From the NCBI RefSeq assembly GCF_040645195.1, contig NZ_JBEYXW010000003.1, forward strand, positions 1-64,000: 64,000 nucleotides of DNA, read 5' to 3'. The DNA is from Prauserella_A sp040645195. Lineage in GTDB: Bacteria > Actinomycetota > Actinomycetes > Mycobacteriales > Pseudonocardiaceae. How positions within the stretch are numbered: position 1 is the stretch's first letter; the number at the start of each line of letters is the position of its first letter. Below the pieces are notes generated by a model, which saw only the letters and a list, made by a program, of their open reading frames with translations, had not been told where the DNA came from and ran no database searches. Shown piece after piece: positions 26,208-33,778 of the stretch. The position numbers and the translations under genes were made by a program.

Positions 26208-26894
26208 GTGCTTGGTCGATTCCATCTAGGTGCGTACTGGGGATCCAGGGCGGAGTCGGTGGAAGACTGTGCCGACAAGCTCGCTCGCTGCCTGAGCGGG
26301 CTGCGGGCAGCCGACCCGCTTTTCGCGGATTGGTTCAAACTTGGGAAGAGCAAAGAAGATGCATTAAAGTTCCGCATTGACACTTCCAGGCAAGGTTTAA
26401 GTCGGCTCCTTCGGGAAGGGCGTGACGTACTCACGCTAAACAATGGCGAGGTTCACGAACTTGGCTGTTCTCGGAGCCTGGAACGGGAAAGAACCTTCCG
26501 CCTCGTTCAATATTCGCTGTTGTGCCGCGGATTCCCGAACCCTAATGTGTATCTCCTGAAATTTCCTCCACTCGAAGAATCATTCGAGTTGCATCGAGCG
26601 GTTCTAGTCAAGCAGATCTTCGAGACGGTAGTTGATATCTGGGGGCCTGAATGGGCAATCTTTGCTACGTCAAAAAGGCGCGATTGGCAAGGTGAATACA
26701 CCGGACAGCCTCAGGCTGGATGGTTGACCTATATCGCCGATAGAGAGATTGCGCAGATAGAACCGACGCCGGGAATCGAGCGCGTACAGCTGCGATCTGG
26801 CGTCATGATCGCCGCAGGCGCCGACCCGCTGCGGGTCACGCCAGATCACATCCACGCCGTATCCGCGATTTTGCGCTCATTTGAAACGGAGTGA
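26208..26894 (+). CDS. Imm52-type immunity protein (orphan)
   Basis: A 228-residue protein beginning MLGRFHLGAYWGSRAES, with CADKLARCLSGLRAADPLFADW. This is the opening pattern of the Imm52 immunity family, which protects against Tox-REase-5-type nuclease toxins of polymorphic toxin systems. The later Trp-rich part (GWLTYI, DIWGPEW) also fits. GC content and codon use are visibly lower than in the flanking genes, which suggests recent transfer. No intact toxin gene lies upstream or downstream; a small possible toxin tail follows. The start codon is GTG after AAGAGGTGT. Confidence 0.7.
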   Translation: MLGRFHLGAYWGSRAESVEDCADKLARCLSGLRAADPLFADWFKLGKSKEDALKFRIDTSRQGLSRLLREGRDVLTLNNGEVHELGCSRSLERERTFRLVQYSLLCRGFPNPNVYLLKFPPLEESFELHRAVLVKQIFETVVDIWGPEWAIFATSKRRDWQGEYTGQPQAGWLTYIADREIAQIEPTPGIERVQLRSGVMIAAGADPLRVTPDHIHAVSAILRSFETE

Positions 26895-26967
26895 AGGATA
26901 ATGGCAAAGAGGCGCCGCGTCACGCGACTGTCGAGGTGGCTACGATCTGAAGTGGGGACAGCCTGAT

Positions 26968-27171
26968 TTGAGTACCGCCTCGAGATTTAGTGAGCGAGGT
27001 GGCGAGACTATTGGCGTCCACCGATTCCGAGGAGGAGCTCAAAGGATTGTGCTGTTGGACCCGGCCGACCCAATGCTGCAATACAATCCGCCAGGCGATG
27101 GTTACACGATGAAAGAGTGGCTGGAAGCCTTGCAGCGGTATGTAACGGCCGCACTTGAGCGGCCTCGATAG
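26968..27171 (+). CDS. Small unknown protein, possibly a broken toxin tail
   Basis: A 67-residue frame from a TTG. It contains RIVLLDPADPMLQYNPPGDG and YTMKEWLEALQRYV. The open frame continues upstream without a stop to 26902, reading GGYDLKWGQPDLS just before the TTG. Meanwhile an ATG at 26901 with the Shine-Dalgarno GAAGG opens a different frame for only 21 codons. A single frameshift near 26940 would join them. This could be the surviving C-terminal end of the toxin partner of the Imm52-type protein, or a small independent protein. I do not recognise a family. The rest of 26895-27289 contains nothing else I can support. Confidence 0.35.
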   Translation: MSTASRFSERGGETIGVHRFRGGAQRIVLLDPADPMLQYNPPGDGYTMKEWLEALQRYVTAALERPR

Positions 27172-27289
27172 AGGGTGCAAGACCAGGAAGAACTCGCCAA
27201 ACCCGTCCGGACAACCACCCCATGGCTCCCACCACCGGCGGCAACCGATCCTCAACGGGCCTCGGACTACGTGGTGACGATCAAGCAGG

Positions 27290-27724
27290 ATGGCGGCATT
27301 ACTCTGCATTCCGGGGTTAATAGCCGTCGTCTACATGGCCGCCCAATCCATCAATGATCCCTCGGCGCCGACGGGGTTGTTGTGGCTGAATTTGGTGGTG
27401 GCCGTGGTCGAGGTGGTCTTGGTCGCCACGGGCGCACCGCTGCTTTTCCAGCGAAAGACTGCAGGACGTCGAATAATCGCCGTGACCGGGATCGTGGTTG
27501 CCCTGCAAAGTTTGAGTGCCAGTGCGCAAGCCGCTCTCACTGGAGCGCGACTGACGATGCACAGTCCCCGCTGGTCGACTGTCTTCATCATCGCCCCGTT
27601 GACGGCCGTTGCGGCGGTGGCGGCCGTGATCACCGCACTGCACTCGTCCACCGCCCGCTGGTGCCTCCCCGGAGTCAGACCGCCGTCCGCACCGGACCTG
27701 GCACACCTGGCCAAGAGCCCATAA
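27290..27724 (+). CDS. Small integral membrane protein of unknown function
   Basis: A 144-residue protein with about three or four hydrophobic segments (ALLCIPGLIAVVYMAAQ; LNLVVAVVEVVLVATGAPLLF; a third around TGIVVALQSLSASAQAAL; VFIIAPLTAVAAVAAVITAL). Actinobacterial proteins of this style normally have a Pro-rich cytoplasmic N-terminus. Such a stretch (TTTPWLPPPAATDPQ) is present just upstream, in another frame that starts at a GTG at 27175 and would join near 27300 if one base were shifted. It is either intact with a short N-terminus and a poor Shine-Dalgarno (AGG only 0-2 bases from the ATG), or frameshifted. Function unknown. Confidence 0.5.
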   Translation: MAALLCIPGLIAVVYMAAQSINDPSAPTGLLWLNLVVAVVEVVLVATGAPLLFQRKTAGRRIIAVTGIVVALQSLSASAQAALTGARLTMHSPRWSTVFIIAPLTAVAAVAAVITALHSSTARWCLPGVRPPSAPDLAHLAKSP

Positions 27725-27824
27725 GAGACGCGGGTTTTATAGATTATTCACCCATTCCCCGCCCGCCGGCTGCGGAGCTAGCGTCCTGGCTGTAGAGCAG
27801 CCATACCGAGGTGGGAGGGGCGCT

Positions 27825-29099
27825 ATGGCGCGCACCAGCCGTATCCAGGGTCTGCGGGACCTCTCCGTCGAGGCCCGGCGCAAGACCGTCGCCGAATCGG
27901 CCGGCATCGACCCGGCGTTGATCGCCGCGTTCGATCCCGGCCAGGGGCTCGGCGCCGGTTTGGCCGACCACATGATCGAGAACGTGGCCGGGATCCTCGG
28001 CATCCCCCTGGGGGTTGCGACCAACTTCGTCATCAACGGCGGTGACGTGCTGGTCCCGATGGCCACCGAGGAGGCCTCGGTCGTCGCGGCCGCGAGCAAC
28101 GCGGCCAAGATCGCCCGCATCCACGGCGGGTTCCATACCTCCTCGACAGCGCCGATCATGCAGGCCCAGGTCCAGATCGTGGGCGTGGCCGACCCGGAAG
28201 CCGGGCGCGTGCGGCTGCTGGAGGCACGTGAAGAGCTGATCGCGCTCGCCAACGCCCAGGACCCCAAACTCGTCGAGTTCGGCGGCGGCGTCCGCGACCT
28301 CGCGGTCCGGCTCGTCGGATCGCGAGCGGGCACCTATGTGGTGGCGCACCTGCAGGTCGACGTCCGGGACGCGATGGGCGCGAACGCTGTCAACACCATG
28401 GCCGAGGCCATCGCCATGCGTGCCGCCGAGATCGCGGGCGGGCGCAGCCTCCTGCGGATCCTCACCAACAAGGCCGACCTGCGCCTGTCCCGCGCCCGCG
28501 CCGTTTTTGACGCCGAGGCGCTGGGCGGTCCGGCGGTCGTCGACGACATCATTCACGCCGCCGCGCTCGCCGAGGCCGATCCGTACCGCGCCGCCACCCA
28601 CAACAAGGGGATCATGAACGGCATCAGCGCCGTCGTGCTCGCGACCGGCAACGACACCCGCGCGGTCGAGGCGGGCGCCCATTCGCACGCCGTCTCGCCG
28701 GCGGGGCAGTACACCTCGTTGTCCCGCTTCGAAAAGGACGCCGACGGCAACGTCGTGGGGATCATGGAGCTGCCAATGCCGGTGGGGCTGGTCGGCGGGG
28801 CCACCAAGGTCCACCCGGTCGCCCAGGCATCGGTCGCCCTGCTCGGGGTGAGCACGGCCGCCGAGCTCGCCGAGATCATCACCGCTGTCGGCCTCGCGCA
28901 GAACTTCGCCGCCGTCCGCGCCCTCGCCACCGAAGGCATCCAGCGCGGCCACATGTCACTGCACGCCCGCAACATCGCCTCGACGGTCGGCGCGAGCGCC
29001 GACGAGGTCCCCGCCGTCGTCGCCCGCATCATCGCGGACAAGAAGGTCCGCGCCGACCATGCCGAGAAGGTACTGGCGGAACTTCGCGCGCACTCCTGA
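27825..29099 (+). CDS. mvaA: Hydroxymethylglutaryl-CoA reductase, degradative (class II)
   Basis: A 424-residue class II HMG-CoA reductase, which interconverts mevalonate and HMG-CoA with NAD(H). Key residues are in place: E83 in PMATEEASVVAAAS, K261 in THNKGIMNG, the Asp of ATGNDTRAVE, and H380 in HMSLHARNIAS. The segment ENVAGILGIPLGVATNF is the class II signature. The start ATG follows GGGAGGGGCGCT. It lies 9 bp before an HMG-CoA lyase gene, so the pair most simply turns mevalonate into HMG-CoA and then acetyl-CoA plus acetoacetate. The direction is inferred from the lyase partner and the absence of other mevalonate-pathway genes. Confidence 0.92.
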   Translation: MARTSRIQGLRDLSVEARRKTVAESAGIDPALIAAFDPGQGLGAGLADHMIENVAGILGIPLGVATNFVINGGDVLVPMATEEASVVAAASNAAKIARIHGGFHTSSTAPIMQAQVQIVGVADPEAGRVRLLEAREELIALANAQDPKLVEFGGGVRDLAVRLVGSRAGTYVVAHLQVDVRDAMGANAVNTMAEAIAMRAAEIAGGRSLLRILTNKADLRLSRARAVFDAEALGGPAVVDDIIHAAALAEADPYRAATHNKGIMNGISAVVLATGNDTRAVEAGAHSHAVSPAGQYTSLSRFEKDADGNVVGIMELPMPVGLVGGATKVHPVAQASVALLGVSTAAELAEIITAVGLAQNFAAVRALATEGIQRGHMSLHARNIASTVGASADEVPAVVARIIADKKVRADHAEKVLAELRAHS

Positions 29100-29108
29100 G
29101 GTGGCCAG

Positions 29109-30059
29109 ATGAATCGCTATGGTGTCGACCACCTGCCCGGGCTACCCGCGTCGGTCACGATCTGCGAGGTGGGCCCGCGTGACGGGCTGCAGAACGAGTC
29201 CACACTGGTGCCGGTGGACGTCAAGGTGGAGTTCGTCGAACGACTTGTCGACGCAGGCCACACCGTCGTCGAGACGACGAGCATGGTGCACCCGGCTTGG
29301 GTGCCGCAGCTCGCCGACGCCGAGGAGGTCCTGCGCCGCCTCGACCGTCGCCCTGGCGTGCGGTATCCCGTTCTGGTGCCCAACCGCCGCGGCCTGGATC
29401 GGGCGCTCGACCTCGGGGTCACCGACATCGCGGTGTTCGCGTCGGCCACCGAGAGCTTCGCCAAGGCCAACCTCAACCGGACCGTCGCCGAGTCGCTGGA
29501 GATGTTCGCGCCGGTCGTCGCCCGTGCCCGCGAAGCGGATCTGACCGTGCGTGGGTACCTGTCGATGTGCTGGGGCGACCCGTGGGAGGGCGAGGTCCCG
29601 CTGTCCCAGGTCGTCGACGTTGCCGCACGGCTACTCGCCCTGGGCTGCACGGAGCTGAGCCTCGGTGACACGATCGGCGTCGCCACCCCGGGGCGGGTCG
29701 TCGCGCTGCTCGACGCGCTGACGGCCGCCGGTGTCCCAAGTGGACGGATAGCGGTGCACTTCCACGACACCTATGGCCAGGGGCTGGCGAACACGCTCGC
29801 CGCCCTGCGGTGCGGAGTGACCACTGTGGACGCCTCCGCCGGCGGCCTCGGTGGCTGCCCATACGCCAAGAGCGCTACGGGCAACCTCGCCACCGAGGAT
29901 CTGCTGTGGCAGCTCGACGGCCTCGGGATCCACACCGGGGTCGACCTCACCAAGCTCGCCGAGACCAGCGCCTGGCTCGCCGAGAGGCTGGGCCGCCCCA
30001 GCCCGTCACGCGCCACGCGTGCCCTCACCGGCCAGGGCGGAACCTCTTCAGCAGGCTGA
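29109..30059 (+). CDS. mvaB: Hydroxymethylglutaryl-CoA lyase (DRE-TIM metallolyase)
   Basis: A 316-residue lyase that splits HMG-CoA to acetyl-CoA and acetoacetate. The catalytic and metal motifs are EVGPRDGLQNE, VHFHDTYGQGLANTL and the Cys loop AGGLGGCPYAKSATGN. It is coupled to mvaA. Relatives can cleave other 3-hydroxy-3-methyl acyl-CoAs, which matters because the convergent cluster makes CoA-activated carboxylates. The 3-prime end overlaps a small leftward gene by about 35 bp. Confidence 0.92.
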   Translation: MNRYGVDHLPGLPASVTICEVGPRDGLQNESTLVPVDVKVEFVERLVDAGHTVVETTSMVHPAWVPQLADAEEVLRRLDRRPGVRYPVLVPNRRGLDRALDLGVTDIAVFASATESFAKANLNRTVAESLEMFAPVVARAREADLTVRGYLSMCWGDPWEGEVPLSQVVDVAARLLALGCTELSLGDTIGVATPGRVVALLDALTAAGVPSGRIAVHFHDTYGQGLANTLAALRCGVTTVDASAGGLGGCPYAKSATGNLATEDLLWQLDGLGIHTGVDLTKLAETSAWLAERLGRPSPSRATRALTGQGGTSSAG

Positions 30060-30264
30060 CAGCAATGTCACGCACCCGGCGCCGGTCCTCCTCTGCGGCA
30101 CGCTCGATCACCGACCACGACTCGTCGGTATCCACCGCGGCCAGCACATCCAGTGCCTTGAATCCGAGATCATGGAACTCGTCCCACTCTGGGCGCCAGT
30201 CGAGCACTCTCTGCACCGGGTCAACACACCGGGGATCTTTGATGCTCAGGAGCGTTAGGAGCAC
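30025..30264 (-). CDS. Small HEAT-like helical protein
   Basis: A 79-residue protein from a GTG start. It reads like one and a half HEAT-type helical repeats: LLTLLSIKDPRCVDPVQRVL, then FHDLGFKALDVLAAVDTDE and IERAAEEDRRRVRDIAVSLL. The amphipathic pattern and normal composition make it better than a random frame, but its 3-prime end overlaps mvaB by 35 bases. The upstream frame is open for only 10 more codons, so it may be a truncated remnant of a longer repeat protein. Function unknown. Confidence 0.45.
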   Translation of the reverse strand: MLLTLLSIKDPRCVDPVQRVLDWRPEWDEFHDLGFKALDVLAAVDTDESWSVIERAAEEDRRRVRDIAVSLLKRFRPGR

Positions 30265-30357
30265 CTCGCCCGGAAAAACGGCGGATGCAAGTCCTTATGT
30301 CACCGAGGTCGCGAAGCCTCGCACGGACAGAATCGCGACATCGGCTCGTCGGGAGCA

Positions 30358-31128
30358 TCAACGAGCCTGGAAGAGCCTGCTCACTTCCTTGGCACAGTCG
30401 AGAAGCTGCGGCGCGATGCGCAGGTCGGCATCCTCCCGGCTCAGCCGGTTGCCGTGTGCCGACACGTTGAGGGCCGCCACGATCCGGTTCTGTGGCCCGA
30501 ACACCGGGGCGGAGATCGACAGGAGTCCCTCCTCCAGTTCGCCCTCCATCACCGACCATCCGCGCCGCCGGATGTCGGCAAGGTCCTGGCGCGCTGCCTC
30601 AATGTCGATCGGCTCACGGCTGTGTCGGGTCCGCACCTCCGCTCGTTCCAGTACCTGCTCGGCCTCGTTCTCGGGTAGGTAGGCGATGATCGCGCGGCCC
30701 ATGGATGAGGCCAGCGCGGGCACCCGTCCACCCACATAGACCGCCACCGTGACCAGGCGGCGCGAGGTCCGGGCGACGCACACGACCTCTGCGCCTTCGA
30801 GCACTCCGGCGAGGACGTTCTCCTCCAGCTCCGTACTCAGCGACTCCATCAACGGTGAGGCGCTGTCCCAGGGATGGACCGACGAAAGGTAGGCGTAGCC
30901 GAGTTCGAGCACCCGCGGCTGCAGGGAGAACTTCCGGCCATCCGACCGCACGTAACCCAGGTACTCGAGGGTCAGCAGGAACCGGCGCGCAGCGGCGCGG
31001 TTCATCTGCGCACGCTCGGCAACTTCGGTCACGGTCATGCTAGGGTGCCGCGGAGTAAAGGCGCGGATTACCGCCAACCCGCGATCCAGTGACTGCACGT
31101 AGTCGACTGGTCGATCGTTGTCGGGCAA
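30358..31128 (-). CDS. IclR-family transcriptional regulator (PcaR/PobR-like)
   Basis: A 256-residue regulator with an N-terminal winged helix (MTVTEVAERAQMNRAAARRFLLTLEYLGYV) and a C-terminal effector domain containing GRAIIAYLPENEAEQVL and LSISAPVFGPQNRIVAALNVS. This layout is typical of IclR proteins that control aromatic and organic-acid catabolism. I chose the TTG start (MPDNDRPVDYVQSL) because GGAAGGAG lies 7 bases upstream; a GTG at 31164 has no ribosome-binding site. It follows an MmgE/PrpD gene and is the best local candidate to control the carboxylate cluster. Confidence 0.87.
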   Translation of the reverse strand: MPDNDRPVDYVQSLDRGLAVIRAFTPRHPSMTVTEVAERAQMNRAAARRFLLTLEYLGYVRSDGRKFSLQPRVLELGYAYLSSVHPWDSASPLMESLSTELEENVLAGVLEGAEVVCVARTSRRLVTVAVYVGGRVPALASSMGRAIIAYLPENEAEQVLERAEVRTRHSREPIDIEAARQDLADIRRRGWSVMEGELEEGLLSISAPVFGPQNRIVAALNVSAHGNRLSREDADLRIAPQLLDCAKEVSRLFQAR

Positions 31129-31179
31129 CCGCTCACTCCTTCCCTTGCCGTGCTCACCCAGCACAGACGGTGAAGACGC

Positions 31180-32568
31180 TCATTGTAGTTCCTCACCGCG
31201 CCCTCGCGGGGCCGATGCGGTCAACTGCATGAGGTCACCGAGATCGCCGACCTCGCCGAAGCTCCCCGCCGCTGCCGCGAGAGCGGCCACCCGGTCGTCG
31301 GGAAGTGCCCGGCCGGCGCAGTCGGCGAACTTCGTCCACAACCCAGCCGGTGGTTCCGCCATGCTTGCGATCGTGTCGAGGTCAGCGGAGGCGGTGAGCT
31401 TCTCCCCACGCGCGGTCCGCACCGTCACCTCGGCGGCGAAGGAGTTCGGAGCTCCGCCGGGCGGCGCCGCCACGAGCACAACGCGGGTCATCAGCTCCCG
31501 CACGCCCGGTTCCCGATCGGCATCACCTTCGAAGTGATCGAGGCCGACGCGTCCGTCGAGCAACCCCCTGGCGACGACGTACTGCATGCTGAACTTGCCC
31601 TCGAAAGCGTCGCGGATCGACGGGCGGTCCGTGTGCGGAATGCGGTTCGGGTCGACGACCACCTGAACATCGCGGATGTCACGGTCACCGGCAGGCAGCC
31701 TCGAATGGAGCGCAATCGCGGCCGTCGCCGCACAGTGCGTGCTCTGGCAACACGGATACTGCTTGATGGTGTTGATCCGCGTGTTCGCCCGGGGACCCCG
31801 ATCCGAGACTATCGCCTCTACGTCGACGTCGTCGGCGTAGAGGACGAAGAACCCCTGCGCCCCGTCCAGCGCCGACCGGCTCGCCGTGAGACCTGCCGCG
31901 GCGAGCTTGGCGCACAGCAGGCCATCCCGTGCGGCATGGCCGACATGCAGCGACTTGACCATGGTGCCGAAGTTCGCCTTGACCCCGGCTGCCATCGACG
32001 CCGCCGCCGCCAACGCCGCCGCCATGCGCTCAGGCCCCAGATCCAGCAGCCGCGCCGCGGCCGCCGCGGCACCGAACACGCCGAGCGTCGACGTCGGATG
32101 CCAGCCGCGCCGGTAGTGGGCGGGGTTGATCCCCTCGGCGATGCGTGACATCGCCTCGAATCCCGCGGCGTAGGCGACGACGACGTCGGTGGGCGCGGAA
32201 CCGAGTTCCTCGCCCAGCGCCAGGATCGTGGGCACCAGCACGGCCGATGGGTGCCCGCCCAGCTTCCGGTTCCCGTCGTCGTAGTCCAGGGCATGCGCCG
32301 CGACGCCGTTGAGCAGCGCCGCGTCCTGCGCCGTCGTTCGGACGCGGGTGCCGATGACCAGACTAGGTCCCGGTGGGTCGCCGACGCCGGCCCGGCGCAG
32401 GGCACGGACGCCGCCGAACGTCGAGCCGGCAAGGATGACGCCCAGGGTGTCGACGAGTGCGGTACGCACCATTCCCCAACCATTGGCGTCCAGGTCGTCG
32501 AGCCGGATGTCGGCACACCAGGTGGCGAGCCTGTCGAGCAGCGGCGGCTCGATGACAGAAGGGATCAT
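31180..32568 (-). CDS. MmgE/PrpD family protein (third copy in the cluster)
   Basis: About 462 residues of the MmgE/PrpD fold, which includes 2-methylcitrate dehydratase and cis-aconitate decarboxylase. Family motifs include LLNGVAAHALDYDDGN, GGHPSAVLVPTILAL, GWHPTSTLGVFGAAAAAARLL and KQYPCCQSTHCA. The start is taken as the ATG at 32568; no clear Shine-Dalgarno is visible and a TTG two codons earlier is possible. A terminator separates it from the ABC transporter genes upstream, so it may have its own promoter or rely on readthrough. The reaction on this substrate is unknown. Confidence 0.85.
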   Translation of the reverse strand: MIPSVIEPPLLDRLATWCADIRLDDLDANGWGMVRTALVDTLGVILAGSTFGGVRALRRAGVGDPPGPSLVIGTRVRTTAQDAALLNGVAAHALDYDDGNRKLGGHPSAVLVPTILALGEELGSAPTDVVVAYAAGFEAMSRIAEGINPAHYRRGWHPTSTLGVFGAAAAAARLLDLGPERMAAALAAAASMAAGVKANFGTMVKSLHVGHAARDGLLCAKLAAAGLTASRSALDGAQGFFVLYADDVDVEAIVSDRGPRANTRINTIKQYPCCQSTHCAATAAIALHSRLPAGDRDIRDVQVVVDPNRIPHTDRPSIRDAFEGKFSMQYVVARGLLDGRVGLDHFEGDADREPGVRELMTRVVLVAAPPGGAPNSFAAEVTVRTARGEKLTASADLDTIASMAEPPAGLWTKFADCAGRALPDDRVAALAAAAGSFGEVGDLGDLMQLTASAPRGRGEELQ

Positions 32569-32590
32569 GTGCAACTCGATTCGGTTTCGA

Positions 32591-32626
32591 AGACGGGTTC
32601 ACGACGCCGAGGTCGTGAACCCGTCT
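32591..32626 (-). terminator. Hairpin terminator after the FbpABC-type transporter genes
   Basis: A 15-bp perfect stem (AGACGGGTTCACGAC and complement, loop GCCGAG) lies 6 bp after the stop of the binding-protein gene on the leftward strand and ahead of the third MmgE/PrpD gene. Confidence 0.82.
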
Positions 32627-32632
32627 CCCCGG

Positions 32633-33778
32633 CTATTTGCTTGCGGTGAACCCGAAGGCGGCGTTCCAGGTCTCCAGCACCTCGTCCTTTCTTGCGCGCT
32701 GGTCCTCCAGGCTGAAGATCTGAAGCTCGGGCGAGCCGACTGTCGGGAGATCGAACTGGCCGTCCCGCACCGGGGTGACACCCGCGCGGGCCGGGATGTA
32801 GCCCTGCGCGGCGAAGAACCGCTGGGAGGACTTCGCCATGGTCCAGTTCACGAAGACCTGCGCCGCCGGATTTCGGAGGCCGGCCTCGGTCATGCCGATC
32901 ACGTTGAGCGGCGCCGACACACCGACGTCCTCGGGCGTGACGAACGTGATCGGTGCCCCTGCGCGCTCGGCAGCGTAAGCGGCGTGTGCTGGGAAGGTCG
33001 CCACGGCGATCTCACCGCGGGCAAGTGCTTCAGTCTGCACCGACACGCTGTCGAACACCCTGGGCTGGAGCGCGGCCATCTCCCGCCAGTACTGCTCGCC
33101 GAAATTGCGCAGCCCGAAGTCGGCCAGCGATGCACCCGAGCCGAAGGGACGGACGACGCCGAGCAGTCCACCACTGAACCGGCGATCGAGCAGGTCCTCC
33201 CACCGGCTGGGGGCGTCCTGGGGCTGCACGACACGGTTGTTGTAGGCAAAGGCATACGCGGCGTAGTAGCAGGTGATGACCGGGTCGCCAGGTCGCATGG
33301 CGTCCGAAGCCAGCAGGTCGGCTTTGGACGGTGGGTCGTAAGGCACCAGAACGCCCTGCTCCCCAAGCTTGGCTGCGAACACGGGATCGGTCAACCGGAT
33401 AACGTCGGCCCCGAGCCTCCCGGAGCCTGCCTCGCTCTGGATTCGCTCGGACATCTTGCTGGTCGCGAGCCGGGTGAAGGTCAATGAAATACCGGTCTCC
33501 TCGGTGAACCGTTCGCTGACGAAGTCCTCGGCCTGCTGGCTGGCCGTCGTGTAGAGCGAGACCGAACCGCCGGCCGCGGCGTCGTACACAGTCTTGTCTG
33601 CGATCTTCTCGCCGTCGATCACCAGGCCGTCCAGGGTGGAGATCCGCGGCAGCGGCAGGACGTCGGCGGTGCTCGACGCGGAGGTACCGCAGCCTGCCGC
33701 CGCGGCGGTCATGACCACGACAACGACGGCCAACCCGCCGTGTCGGAGCCACCGCTGCCGTCGTGGTGTGTCAGACAC
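32633..33778 (-). CDS. ABC transporter substrate-binding lipoprotein (family 1, FbpA-like)
   Basis: A 381-residue extracellular binding protein. The lipobox AAAAGC places the lipidated Cys at residue 30. The body matches the ferric/spermidine/thiamine-type periplasmic binding fold: VSLYTTASQQAEDFVSERF, AGSGRLGADVIRLTDPVF and PSRWEDLLDRRFSGGLLGVV. The start overlaps the end of the permease gene by 8 bases. FbpA-like proteins bind Fe3+, but many homologues bind organic anions or phosphonates. The setting in a carboxylate cluster favours an organic ligand, though the sequence alone cannot show which. Confidence 0.88.
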   Translation of the reverse strand: MSDTPRRQRWLRHGGLAVVVVVMTAAAAGCGTSASSTADVLPLPRISTLDGLVIDGEKIADKTVYDAAAGGSVSLYTTASQQAEDFVSERFTEETGISLTFTRLATSKMSERIQSEAGSGRLGADVIRLTDPVFAAKLGEQGVLVPYDPPSKADLLASDAMRPGDPVITCYYAAYAFAYNNRVVQPQDAPSRWEDLLDRRFSGGLLGVVRPFGSGASLADFGLRNFGEQYWREMAALQPRVFDSVSVQTEALARGEIAVATFPAHAAYAAERAGAPITFVTPEDVGVSAPLNVIGMTEAGLRNPAAQVFVNWTMAKSSQRFFAAQGYIPARAGVTPVRDGQFDLPTVGSPELQIFSLEDQRARKDEVLETWNAAFGFTASK

